From contig NZ_JAUSTK010000001.1 of the NCBI RefSeq assembly GCF_030812855.1, forward strand, positions 186,001-250,000: DNA of 64,000 bases. Reading direction: 5' to 3'. The notes below the pieces were generated by a model. It was given only the letters and a program-made list of their open reading frames with translations. It ran no database searches and was not told the DNA's origin. Made by a program: the position numbers and the translations under genes. Shown here one piece after another: positions 25,282 to 34,198 of the stretch (the first letter of the stretch is position 1; the number at the start of each line of letters is the position of its first letter). This stretch comes from Paenibacillus wynnii. Its GTDB lineage: Bacteria; Bacillota; Bacilli; Paenibacillales; Paenibacillaceae.

Positions 25282-25640
25282 ATTCCTGCACTTTCTACAA
25301 CATTTCAGCTCCTAACACACCCGACCCCCAGTAATTCCTGCACTTTCTACAACATTTCAGCTCCCAACACACCCGTTTCCCACTAATTCCTGCACTTTCT
25401 ACAACATTTCAGCTCCTAACACACCCGATTCCCACCGATTCCTGCACTTTCTACAACATTTCAGCTCCCAACACACCCGACTCCCACTAATTCCTGCACT
25501 TTCTACAACATTTCAGCTCCCAACACACCCGATTCCCACTAATTCCTGCACTTTCTACAACATTTCAGCTCCCAACACACCCGACTCCCACTAATTCCTG
25601 CACTTTCTACAACATTTCAACTCCCAACACACCTTTCCAG
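25282..25640. repeat. 52-bp tandem array, about 7 units
   Basis: ATTCCTGCACTTTCTACAAC starts at 25282, 25334, 25386 and onward every 52 nt; the rest of the unit is ATTTCAGCTCCCAACACACC plus CGACTCCCACTA. Units are almost identical, and the last is cut off near 25640. It fills much of the 690-nt gap between the cotJ operon and the CBS-domain gene. The 52-nt period is not a multiple of three, so it is not coding. Confidence 0.9.
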
Positions 25641-25707
25641 TCGGAGGATACACCGATTAATACTCAACTGGGCTGCTAATTCCCAAGTTTGTAGAGGATT
25701 AGATAAC

Positions 25708-25751
25708 AAAAAAACCTTACTCTACGAGCAAAAACACTCTGTAGGGTAAGG
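25708..25751 (-). terminator. terminator of the CBS-domain gene
   Basis: On the minus strand CCTTACCCTAC pairs with GTAGAGTAAGG (one G-T pair) and is followed by seven T residues. Confidence 0.8.
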
Positions 25752-25789
25752 CAATTATTTACACATTAAATTTCCATTTACATTAGAGT

Positions 25790-27118
25790 CTACTCGTTAG
25801 CCGTATCCATATCCGTAGTGTCATCCTCTTCCTTAGCTGGACGCTCCCGGTGAATATTTATTCTGGTTATCCGCAGCCGGGTAGATTCCTCCACTTCAAA
25901 AATGACACCGTCAATCATTACACGTTTGCCTTTTGAAGGATTGCCCTCCAGCTCCTTGAACAGCCAGCCGCCGATGGAATCGACTTCTTCATCTTCGATG
26001 ATTACACCCGTAAGTTCATTGACATCTTCAATGAGCATTCGACCTTCAACAGAGATATGCTCCCCATTCCGCTCCACGCTAGGCCGTTCATCCTCGAATT
26101 CGTCATGCAAATCACCGACTATTTCTTCAAGGATCTCTTCGGCTGTCAGTAATCCTGCTGTTCCGCCATATTCATCCACAACGAGTGTAAGCTGGGACTT
26201 ATTTTTTTGCATCAGCTTTAATACATGACTAATTTCCATGGATTCCGGCACATTTAAAATCGGGCGAACCAGAGAATTGAGATCGTTTTGCTGCTCTGGC
26301 GGGGCAAATAAAAGGTCGGTAATATGGATAAAACCAATTATCCGATCCTTGTCTTCAAAAGCAACCGGGTATCGGGAATGCTTAGTTTCAGTAATGATAC
26401 GCATGTTGTCTTCCAGCGATAAATTACTGTACAGCACATCCATATCTGTTCGCGGGAGCATGACTTCACGAGCCAGCAGATCGGAGAATTCAAAAATATT
26501 ATCCATCAGCTTCATCTCGTCCTTATCAAGGACTCCACTTTTCGCGGATTGGTTCATCAATATACGGATCTCCTCTTCGGAGTGAGCAGCCTCAGCTTCA
26601 CTGACAGGCTCGACACCTACTAGCCGCAGCAGAGCATTTGCAGATGCGTTGAGCACCCAGATCACGGGCAAGAACAGATTATAAAAGAACATTAAAGGTG
26701 CCGACAGCAGCAAAGCAGAACCTTCTGTTCTTTGAATAGCCAAGGACTTTGGTGCCAGCTCACCTAACACAATATGTAAAAAAGTAATAATCGAGAATCC
26801 GATAATAACGGACACCGTAGCAATTAACGTATGATCCGTAACACCCATTTTGAACATTAGCGGCTCTACGAGCAGCTCCGAAATTGCCGGTTCACCTACC
26901 CAACCGAGTCCAAGTGAAGCTAAGGTAATCCCGAACTGAGTGGCGGACAAGTAAGAATCCAGCCTTTTATTAACCTTGAGCGCGTACCCTGCCATTCTAT
27001 TGCCTTCACTAACCAACTGTGTCAAACGTGACTGCCTGACTTTAACGAGTGAAAATTCCGCAGCCACGAATACACCGTTTAATAAAACGAGCACCAGAAC
27101 CAGCAAAAGATTAAGCAT
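25790..27118 (-). CDS. hemolysin/CorC-family membrane protein (DUF21-CBS-CorC_HlyC)
   Basis: 442 aa from ATG 27118 with GGGAG upstream. DUF21 membrane domain with about four helices (LLLVLVLVLLNGVFVAAEFSL onward, ITLASLGLGWVGEP), two CBS modules (VMLPRTDMDVLY; GTAGLLTAEEILEEIVGDL) and a C-terminal CorC/HlyC domain (DSIGGWLF). The family is linked to Mg2+/Co2+ transport or resistance rather than haemolysis. It has its own terminator and follows the yfkAB-like gene by 48 nt, so may be co-transcribed with it. Confidence 0.88.
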   Translation of the reverse strand: MLNLLLVLVLVLLNGVFVAAEFSLVKVRQSRLTQLVSEGNRMAGYALKVNKRLDSYLSATQFGITLASLGLGWVGEPAISELLVEPLMFKMGVTDHTLIATVSVIIGFSIITFLHIVLGELAPKSLAIQRTEGSALLLSAPLMFFYNLFLPVIWVLNASANALLRLVGVEPVSEAEAAHSEEEIRILMNQSAKSGVLDKDEMKLMDNIFEFSDLLAREVMLPRTDMDVLYSNLSLEDNMRIITETKHSRYPVAFEDKDRIIGFIHITDLLFAPPEQQNDLNSLVRPILNVPESMEISHVLKLMQKNKSQLTLVVDEYGGTAGLLTAEEILEEIVGDLHDEFEDERPSVERNGEHISVEGRMLIEDVNELTGVIIEDEEVDSIGGWLFKELEGNPSKGKRVMIDGVIFEVEESTRLRITRINIHRERPAKEEDDTTDMDTANE

Positions 27119-27166
27119 CAATCTCCCTACTTCAAATTCCGTATGCACTATAACAACGCCCCATTT

Positions 27167-28303
27167 CTACAGAGTGATCGCTTTTCTTGTTTTGAAATCA
27201 ACATTCGGATAATACATATCCGCTACCAGAAGATTAGGTCCGCAGCAGCCAGCTGCATCACAGTGACAATTAACCTTCTGATTTAACGGGTGCTGTGTCT
27301 GCCACTCTGCAAATATATCGTCCAGCTTGCGGTTTGCGATGTTGCCAAAAGCTGCAATATCAGCGAAGTCTGTAACAAAGACATCCCCGGTGAACATATT
27401 TACGTTAACCCGGTTCCGTCCATCCGGATCGTTCCGAAGTGTAACATTTTTCTCCGAGCGTAATCTGCGCAGAAGATCTTGATCTTCCTCCAGGTCACTG
27501 CAAGCAAAGAAGGGCAAAGTCCCAAATAACATCCAGAGCTCTGCATCACGAGTATCCAGAAGTGAGCGAATAGCATCCGCCATTTCTTTCAGTGAAAGAA
27601 CCGGAAGTGAGGAAGCAAAACTGGTAGCATACATTGGATGCACCTCATGCCTCTTGGCCCCCATTTCTCGGATCAGCTTATGAATCTCCGGCAGCTTAGT
27701 ATGTGTCCGATAGTTGATCATTGATTCGGCGGAGATAAGCATTCCATCTTCACTTAGCCGGCGGGAATTCTCAATCATCGTTTCATACAGTTTGTAAGCG
27801 GCTTGTTTGGAAACGGAATGACCGCTGTTTGCAAAGCCTACCTCGTGAAAATCATCGCCATTTACATAGTTAAAGGATATATGCATAACGTCCAGATAAG
27901 GCAGCAACTTCTCGTAACGGGCTAAGGGCATGGTGAGATTCGAATTAATCTGTGAACGTACTCCACGCTCCTTGGCATATTTCAGCAAAGGTACAATCAC
28001 ATTATCTACCGTATCAGCCCGAAACATCGGCTCTCCGCCAGTAATACTAATGGTCTGCAGATGTTCTACTTCATCCAATCGGGACAGCATTTGCTTCAAC
28101 GGCAGCATTTCTCCTTCTTTAAGAGTTAGACTATCCCCTACAGCACAATGCTCACACCGCATATTGCATAAATTCGTAACCGTCATCTCCACACTGGTTA
28201 GTACATGCCGTCCATGACTTCGCAGAGAGGTAATAGGATCCCACGGATCATAGCTTGGCGACAGTTCCTTCAATGATAATGATGAGGGTCTATTTACATT
28301 CAT
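27167..28303 (-). CDS. yfkAB: radical SAM protein YfkAB (CxCxxxxC motif)
   Basis: 378 aa. Radical SAM cluster CNMRCEHC, SAM-binding GGEPMF, and a C-terminal CHCDAAGCCGPN that holds the CxCxxxxC pattern which defines YfkAB. Start ATG 28303 follows AAGGAG. The first cluster splits SAM reductively; the C-terminal cysteines may hold a second cluster. Function is unknown in any organism as far as I know. Confidence 0.88.
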   Translation of the reverse strand: MNVNRPSSLSLKELSPSYDPWDPITSLRSHGRHVLTSVEMTVTNLCNMRCEHCAVGDSLTLKEGEMLPLKQMLSRLDEVEHLQTISITGGEPMFRADTVDNVIVPLLKYAKERGVRSQINSNLTMPLARYEKLLPYLDVMHISFNYVNGDDFHEVGFANSGHSVSKQAAYKLYETMIENSRRLSEDGMLISAESMINYRTHTKLPEIHKLIREMGAKRHEVHPMYATSFASSLPVLSLKEMADAIRSLLDTRDAELWMLFGTLPFFACSDLEEDQDLLRRLRSEKNVTLRNDPDGRNRVNVNMFTGDVFVTDFADIAAFGNIANRKLDDIFAEWQTQHPLNQKVNCHCDAAGCCGPNLLVADMYYPNVDFKTRKAITL

Positions 28304-28458
28304 TTACAAAACTCCTTCAAAAGCTTATACGCTTATTTCCTTTATTAACCTAAAATAAATCCAGATCAACATTCTCTTACCCTATATCATACCACGAAGA
28401 TCAAAAAAACTGCATAAAGGCTCTTAAACCCCTGTCCCAACAGCCTTTTATTCAATAT

Positions 28459-28532
28459 AAAAAACAGAAAGCAGCGAGAACGGTCAGGGATTCCGGCACT
28501 AGACCGCTTCCCCTCATTCGTCTCCTCGCTGC
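28459..28532 (-). terminator. terminator of the first HD-GYP gene
   Basis: On the minus strand GCAGCGAG and CTCGCTGC close a roughly 46-nt segment that holds a further weak pairing, followed by TTTCTGTTTTTT. A second small inverted repeat (AAAGGCT / AGCCTTT) lies just beyond, at about 28417-28449. Confidence 0.6.
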
Positions 28533-28564
28533 ATTAAGAATGGAGATCCGTTAAGAAGATCATC

Positions 28565-29662
28565 CTATTTTTGTACGGGTTCACTTTGATCTGCAACATC
28601 TGAAATAACTACAGAGAGCGCTTTGCTGAGATCATACTCAAAAGGAGTTACAGTTTCTCCCTCGGCACCTGTCAGCACACGAACAACGGGTCTATGAGGC
28701 ATGCTTGGATCAATTTTGACCACAACTCCGCTCTCTCCGGTGCTAAGCTTAACCGTAAGTCCGAGCGGGTAGATCGCCACACGATCGCGGAATAGCTCAA
28801 GCTGCTTCTGCTCGTATAGCGTACCAGAACCTACATAAAGTGCCTCCACTGCTTGGTGAGGCAGCATCGCTTTTTTGTAGATCCGGTTAGAGGTCATAGC
28901 ATCATAGGAGTCGGCAACACCCAGCCATTTAGCGTATTCATGAATTTGCGGTCCTGTCAGACCGCGAGGATACCCGGACCCATCAATCCGTTCATGATGC
29001 TGTAGTGCGCAATGTGCAGCCAATAAAGGAATGTTGGGCTCTTCCTTTAAAATCCGATAGCCGATCTCAGTATGAGCCTGCATATGGCGGAATTCTTCAT
29101 CGTTTAGCATACCGGGCTTCTGCACAATTTTAACCGGGATTTGGGTCTTCCCGATATCATGCAGCAGAGAACCCAGACCAATTACTTTCAGATCGCTCTT
29201 ACTGTAACCATGAGCAATACCAAGCACCAAAGTATATAGACACACGTTTAGGGAGTGAACATATAAGTAATTGTCAGCAGTATGCATATCGAGAAGCATG
29301 ATCATTGGATCTACCTGTGAAGACATATCATCTAGAATATAATCCATAATTTTAGAAAATTTTTTGTCCAGGTGGTAAAAGCCCTTCGTAATCGTTGATG
29401 CGCCTGACATATCTTGAAATTGGTTCCTGATCACCTTAAGAGCTTGATTGCGGGTTTCATCCTGCAGCATCCCGGAAATAATCACATCATCTGTTAGAGC
29501 ATCCTCAATATATATATAGCCGATGTCCATCTTGGCAAGCCGATTGATGATTGGAGTCGTAAGTTCGGCTCCCTCCGCCAGCAAAGTAAGTCCTTCATCA
29601 TTAAAAATTTTTTTACCTAGCCTCATACCAGCCTGAAGCTGATTCACGGATACTAAACGCAC
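28565..29662 (-). CDS. HD-GYP domain phosphodiesterase
   Basis: 365 aa from GTG 29662 behind AGGAGTG. N-terminal DUF3391-like segment (VNQLQAGMRLGKKIF). The HD-GYP domain is complete: YVHSLNV, LLHDIGKTQIP, HTEIGYRIL, HHERIDGSGYPRGLTG and ADSYDAMTSNR. HD-GYP proteins hydrolyse cyclic di-GMP. A 60-residue tail follows. Contrast with the second HD-GYP at 33.1 kb, which has lost the HD histidine. Confidence 0.85.
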   Translation of the reverse strand: MRLVSVNQLQAGMRLGKKIFNDEGLTLLAEGAELTTPIINRLAKMDIGYIYIEDALTDDVIISGMLQDETRNQALKVIRNQFQDMSGASTITKGFYHLDKKFSKIMDYILDDMSSQVDPMIMLLDMHTADNYLYVHSLNVCLYTLVLGIAHGYSKSDLKVIGLGSLLHDIGKTQIPVKIVQKPGMLNDEEFRHMQAHTEIGYRILKEEPNIPLLAAHCALQHHERIDGSGYPRGLTGPQIHEYAKWLGVADSYDAMTSNRIYKKAMLPHQAVEALYVGSGTLYEQKQLELFRDRVAIYPLGLTVKLSTGESGVVVKIDPSMPHRPVVRVLTGAEGETVTPFEYDLSKALSVVISDVADQSEPVQK

Positions 29663-29804
29663 CTTAGCTCACTCCTGCCTTTAACGGTAAATTATCTATT
29701 CTGAATTGAAACCTTTTGTCTGCACTGTACTTATACCGTTACCTAAAAAACACGCAATTGTGTCGAAAAAAATGCCTTACCCGTGCTGTGTTATCAGGAT
29801 AGAT

Positions 29805-30632
29805 TTAGCGCATAATAAACAACCAGAAAACGGCTGCTAAAATAAATCGATAAATGGCGAAATGGGTCAATCTAATTTTTTGAATCCATCTCATAAATAC
29901 TATTACCACAATATAAGCTACAACAAAAGAGATTAAGAAACCAATTACAAAATATCCGATAGTCTCACTAGTAAAATAGGTGTACGAATCAAGCAATTCA
30001 TAACCTGAAGCCGCGCACATAATAGGGATTGCAATCAGGAAGGAAAAATCCGCAGAGGCTCTATAGCTGACTCCGCTTAACATACCACCTGAGATGGTAG
30101 AACCTGAACGGGAGAAACCAGGCCATAATACTGAAATAATCTGATAGAGTCCAATCGCCAACGCCTGTCCGTAAGACAAATCGTCTAGTTCATGGGCTGT
30201 GATCCGGATTTTGCGTTTATTAACCCATTCGGCAATAATCATCAGAACTCCCCCCGCTACAAGTGCCCATAGCACGGTGGTAGCCCCGAAGAGGCTTTTG
30301 ATAAAGTCACGGGCAAAGAATGCAACTCCAAGTGCCGGAGCAATTCCCAGAAAGATGTGGAGCAGATTCAGACGGGCCCGGGGCATTACCCCACCTCTAT
30401 CCGAAGGAATCCGGCCTAATCCGAATAAACTTAAGACACGGTGGCGATAGACCAAAGCAATAGCGAGAATAGCTCCTAATTGAATCACGATTTCAAAAGT
30501 TTTCATAATGGGTTCTTGTTCAGCGAAGCCTAATAATTTAGCTGTAAGAATCATATGTCCAGTTGAAGAGACGGGAATGAATTCGGTAATACCTTCGACA
30601 ATAGCTAAAATTATGGCTGTAATTGTATCCAT
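29805..30632 (-). CDS. uppP: undecaprenyl-diphosphatase UppP (BacA)
   Basis: 275 aa membrane protein with both catalytic motifs: EGITEFIPVSSTGHMIL at the N terminus and WPGFSRSGSTISGGML near residue 170. It dephosphorylates undecaprenyl diphosphate on the membrane, recycling the wall-precursor carrier, and gives bacitracin resistance. Start ATG 30632 follows CAGGAGG. Single gene. Confidence 0.95.
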   Translation of the reverse strand: MDTITAIILAIVEGITEFIPVSSTGHMILTAKLLGFAEQEPIMKTFEIVIQLGAILAIALVYRHRVLSLFGLGRIPSDRGGVMPRARLNLLHIFLGIAPALGVAFFARDFIKSLFGATTVLWALVAGGVLMIIAEWVNKRKIRITAHELDDLSYGQALAIGLYQIISVLWPGFSRSGSTISGGMLSGVSYRASADFSFLIAIPIMCAASGYELLDSYTYFTSETIGYFVIGFLISFVVAYIVVIVFMRWIQKIRLTHFAIYRFILAAVFWLFIMR

Positions 30633-30712
30633 AAAATCCTCCTGATCCGTATATATCTATAAATGTTAATTTCTATAATATTACATTATATTTGCTATAC
30701 AATAGCTAAATA

Positions 30713-32152
30713 TTATTTGAAAACTCTAGGATCCCAGCGAAGCACAGCACATTCGTCCAGACTTTCTGGTCGTCCCAGCTCTAATCGTAGCAAATCTCTT
30801 AGGAAATGAGGAAGCATGAACACTGTTTCCCTGCCATTCGCGATACTTTCATAGCCCATTTGGAAAGTAAACATGTCCAGTGTTCCGACTCTATACTCCC
30901 GTTCATCCTCCAAAGGCTCTTCTTCGACAAAAATTGCAATACCGTTATCATAAGGCATGCTCTGGGGATTATACAAGATTTTTAATCCATCTACCGCTAG
31001 AGTTCCAAGCTGTTCTCCCCGAAAACCGTAGCCGTATATAACTTTACTCTGGAAGACTTCTGTTAGGCTCTGCTCCAAAGCCATTCGAATATCCCTCCCC
31101 GACAGCATCATCACACAAGAGTTAATTGGCGAAGGGCAAAGGGCATGCAGAAGCCCTGTAGTAATCTCGCCCTTTGGTAGTGAACCGAGAAGCTGACCTG
31201 TGTTCACCAAGGAGAGCTGACTTCCTGTAAATTGCCGTACCGCCTGAGCCAGCAAATTACCAAAGGGAGATTCTCCATTCTGGTTAAGAGGCAGCTCACG
31301 GTCTGTAATCGCAACCGTCTCCCGCAAGGCTTCCTGCCCGCGCGCCAAATGAATCGCTACCGCTGGTTGGATTAGATCATCTGTGACCAAAGGGTCGACG
31401 GGAATACATTCCCCGCTCACCAGTTTAAAGCCTTCTGCTTCTTGACCTCGTTCAAATATTAGCTTACCTACATAACGCCCAAACTTCCCTGCCCCACAAA
31501 CAGCTGTACCGTTGATTATCAGCGGCTGCTCAAGCATGTGGTGAGTATGTCCGCCAAGTATTGCATGAACACCCTCCAAATTCTCAGCGAGATGTTTATC
31601 AGCGGGAAGCCCAAGGTGGGAAAGTACAATTAACACATCCACTTGCGGGGCCAAAATAAGACACTGTTCACGAAGAGCTTGCTCAGGCTCTGTAACTTCC
31701 CAGCCAAGCAATGAATAAAAGGAGGTAAAGGCTACAGTTGCTCCCGTGATTCCAATTCTTATGCCGTCCTTCTCCACGATAGTATGACGTTTCATCCAGA
31801 GCGGTGGTAGTCCTGTAGAACTGTCAACAAAATTACAGCATACCACTGGACACTGCAGGCCCGAAAAGATAGCCTCCAACATCTCCTGAGAAAAGGTAAG
31901 ACCTTCGTTATTACCGATGGTTACGGCATCATACCCGCTCAGGTTTATGACATCGATATTAGCTTGGCCCATAGTACCTTCTGTCTCAACAGCTGCCCTA
32001 TCCATATGATCCCCTATATCTACCAGCAGGACCGGATCCTCACTGAAATCCCTGTGCTCAGCTATCACAGCAGCCAATGGGCTCATCATTTCAAAATGGC
32101 TATGTATATCGTTGGTATGCATTATCGTCAGCCTTTGCGGCGCGGTTCTCAT
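30713..32152 (-). CDS. 5'-nucleotidase/metallophosphoesterase, YunD-like
   Basis: 479 aa. Calcineurin-type metal motifs: TIMHTNDIHSHF, DIGDHMD, GNNEG, VLSHLG and GGHTHHML, then a 5'-nucleotidase C-terminal domain. There is no signal peptide, unlike the secreted UshA group; this fits cytoplasmic YunD of B. subtilis. Start ATG 32152 behind GGGAGGG. Substrate not known. A yunC-like gene is also present, 18 kb away. Confidence 0.8.
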   Translation of the reverse strand: MRTAPQRLTIMHTNDIHSHFEMMSPLAAVIAEHRDFSEDPVLLVDIGDHMDRAAVETEGTMGQANIDVINLSGYDAVTIGNNEGLTFSQEMLEAIFSGLQCPVVCCNFVDSSTGLPPLWMKRHTIVEKDGIRIGITGATVAFTSFYSLLGWEVTEPEQALREQCLILAPQVDVLIVLSHLGLPADKHLAENLEGVHAILGGHTHHMLEQPLIINGTAVCGAGKFGRYVGKLIFERGQEAEGFKLVSGECIPVDPLVTDDLIQPAVAIHLARGQEALRETVAITDRELPLNQNGESPFGNLLAQAVRQFTGSQLSLVNTGQLLGSLPKGEITTGLLHALCPSPINSCVMMLSGRDIRMALEQSLTEVFQSKVIYGYGFRGEQLGTLAVDGLKILYNPQSMPYDNGIAIFVEEEPLEDEREYRVGTLDMFTFQMGYESIANGRETVFMLPHFLRDLLRLELGRPESLDECAVLRWDPRVFK

Positions 32153-32290
32153 CCGTCATTATCCCTCCCACCTGTTAAACCACACCATAACGCGGCAGCA
32201 ATTACTAATATCTTCATAGCCAAGCATAACATTTTCAAGCTCATTATGGTATATTAGAGTCATTATAAAATAGCCCTGAGGTGAATAAGT

Positions 32291-33004
32291 ATGCGAATTA
32301 CGATCCGTTTATTTGCTGGTCTGGCTGAGGTTATGGGTACGTCTTCCCTCTCCTTCGATGTCGAAGAAACGTCTATAACTGCCGGAAGACTGAAAGAACT
32401 TCTCTCTGCCTCCTATCCGGATGCGGCATCCCAAATTTCTGTATCTCTAGTTGCTATTGACCACGAGTATGCTCCTGAAGATTCTGATATTCCGGAAAGA
32501 GCTGAAATCGCCCTTATTCCCCCCGTTTCAGGAGGAGAAGCTTCCTCTATATACGAAAGTTCGTCTGACGGACTTTATGTGGTAACGGATCAGGCACTTG
32601 TAGCCGAAGATATACTTAACAAAGTACTGGATACCAACCATGGGGCTTCGCTGCTTTTTGTGGGGACAACCCGTGAAATGACCGGAGACCAACACACAAC
32701 AGCTCTTTTTTATGAAGCATACATACCCATGGCAATCTCCAAACTCCAGGAAATCGGCAAGGAGGTTCAAGAGCGCTGGAACGCCCGTTGCGCAATTGCG
32801 CACCGACTGGGTCTCGTTGGCCTCAAAGAGGCCAGTGTGATTATTGCGGTTTCGTCTCCACATCGGGATACATGTTACGAAGCCAGTCGATATGCGATCG
32901 AAAAGCTGAAGCAAATGGTTCCTATTTGGAAACAAGATATCAATGAAAACGGACAAATATGGAAGGGGTCTGAAGTACATACTGAAAGCTCTTCCAATAT
33001 GTAA
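32291..33004 (+). CDS. MoaD-MoaE fusion, molybdopterin synthase
   Basis: 237 aa. Residues 1-82 are a ubiquitin-like MoaD ending IPPVSGGE, with the Gly-Gly at 81-82; residues about 93-237 are MoaE (HRLGLVGLKEASVIIAVSSP, KLKQMVPIWKQD). Lys207 and Lys214 match the two catalytic lysines of MoaE in spacing. Together the two subunits convert precursor Z to molybdopterin. In ordinary MoaD the Gly-Gly is C-terminal and carries the thiocarboxylate; here it is internal, so cleavage or another trick is needed. M. tuberculosis MoaX has the same arrangement and is cleaved. No other moa gene is nearby. Confidence 0.9.
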   Translation: MRITIRLFAGLAEVMGTSSLSFDVEETSITAGRLKELLSASYPDAASQISVSLVAIDHEYAPEDSDIPERAEIALIPPVSGGEASSIYESSSDGLYVVTDQALVAEDILNKVLDTNHGASLLFVGTTREMTGDQHTTALFYEAYIPMAISKLQEIGKEVQERWNARCAIAHRLGLVGLKEASVIIAVSSPHRDTCYEASRYAIEKLKQMVPIWKQDINENGQIWKGSEVHTESSSNM

Positions 33005-33082
33005 ATGTGACTTCTTAATCATTGAAAATATAACCATTTGTTGCTATGCTAAAAAAAATTGATTTAGAAGGTGGCCTAGGCC

Positions 33083-34123
33083 TTGAGAGTGCATGTCACT
33101 GATCTTAAAAATGGTGATTTTCTGAGAGAAGATACTTTTAGCTCCAGAGGAATTCACGTATTATCCAAAGGAACACAGCTTCGGATTGAGGAAATATCCA
33201 AGCTTATGCAGCATGGTGTAGATTATATCGATATCGAAGCCCGCGATGAAGTTGTTATTACCTCAAGTAAACCTCAGACCATTCAGAAAATGACTGAAAA
33301 CTTCGACCAAATGATTGACGGTTTTGAATCTCTTTATTTAGAGGCATTGGCCAAAGGCAGCTTTAACAAAACTATGGTCGATGATGTTCTTCAGCCTATG
33401 CTGGGCTCTCTAGACAAACATAAGGACGTAGTTACTCTACTGCTTTTGCTGGACCGTGACGATAACTACACTTATAATCACTCACTCCAGGTGGGCATGC
33501 TTTCTTATTATATTTCTTCTTGGCTGGGTTATACCAAGAAAGAGAGCTATGAGATCAGCCGCGCCGGATATTTGATTGATATTGGCAAGTGTCAGGTTTC
33601 CTCAGACCTGCTGAATAAACCGGGAAAGCTTACAGAAGCTGAATTTGATGAAGTTAAACGTCACACTACATACGGTTATGAGATCATTCGAAATTCTATG
33701 GACGACCACAATACAGCTCTTGTTGCCCTTCAGCATCACGAACGAGAGGACGGCTCAGGTTATCCCGACAAATTGAAGAAATTGGAGATTAACCCGTACG
33801 CTCAGATTGCAGCTATAGCAGACGTATACAGTGCTATGACCACCCCACGGGTGTACCAGTCAAAGCAAGAACTAATAAGTGTGCTGCGCGAAATACATAC
33901 ACTCAGCTTTGGTAAGCTGAATGCTAAATCAGTACATGCCTTTATTCAGCATCTTATGCCCAATTTTATTGGGAAACGAGTATTAATAAGTACCGGAGAC
34001 ATGGGAGTCATTATCATGAATAATCCTACGGATGTATTCCGTCCTTTAATTCAAATTGATAGTCGCTTTTGTGATTTATCCCGGGAGCGTCAAATATCGA
34101 TTGTTGAGATATACATGGAATAG
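33083..34123 (+). CDS. HD-GYP-type protein with degenerate HD motif
   Basis: 346 aa; TTG 33083 start with AAGGTGG upstream. Same architecture as the 28.6 kb protein: N-terminal VHVTDLKNGDFLREDTF, then HD-GYP. It keeps NHSLQV, the KRHTTYGYEII segment, QHHEREDGSGYPDKL and ADVYSAMTTPR. The metal-binding His of LHDIGK is replaced: the segment reads YLIDIGKCQ, with Ile165 before Asp166. So the phosphodiesterase may be inactive or act as a cyclic-di-GMP sensor. It ends at a terminator. Confidence 0.85.
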   Translation: MRVHVTDLKNGDFLREDTFSSRGIHVLSKGTQLRIEEISKLMQHGVDYIDIEARDEVVITSSKPQTIQKMTENFDQMIDGFESLYLEALAKGSFNKTMVDDVLQPMLGSLDKHKDVVTLLLLLDRDDNYTYNHSLQVGMLSYYISSWLGYTKKESYEISRAGYLIDIGKCQVSSDLLNKPGKLTEAEFDEVKRHTTYGYEIIRNSMDDHNTALVALQHHEREDGSGYPDKLKKLEINPYAQIAAIADVYSAMTTPRVYQSKQELISVLREIHTLSFGKLNAKSVHAFIQHLMPNFIGKRVLISTGDMGVIIMNNPTDVFRPLIQIDSRFCDLSRERQISIVEIYME

Positions 34124-34138
34124 TAATATCAGCGATTA

Positions 34139-34175
34139 CAACCCCTCGGCGCCTTGGCTCCGGGGGGTTGTGTTT
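34139..34175. terminator. terminator after the second HD-GYP gene
   Basis: CAACCCCTCGG pairs with CCGGGGGGTTG (one G-T pair), followed by TGTTTGT; it also faces the convergent GH4 gene. Confidence 0.7.
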
Positions 34176-34198
34176 GTATCATTCGATATAGAGACTGG

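Noticed and set aside
29761..29767. Single TGTCGAA (Spo0A-like box) upstream of the first HD-GYP gene
   Set aside because: One 7-mer is expected by chance; no second box or promoter context. A similar single site occurs at 50419-50425.
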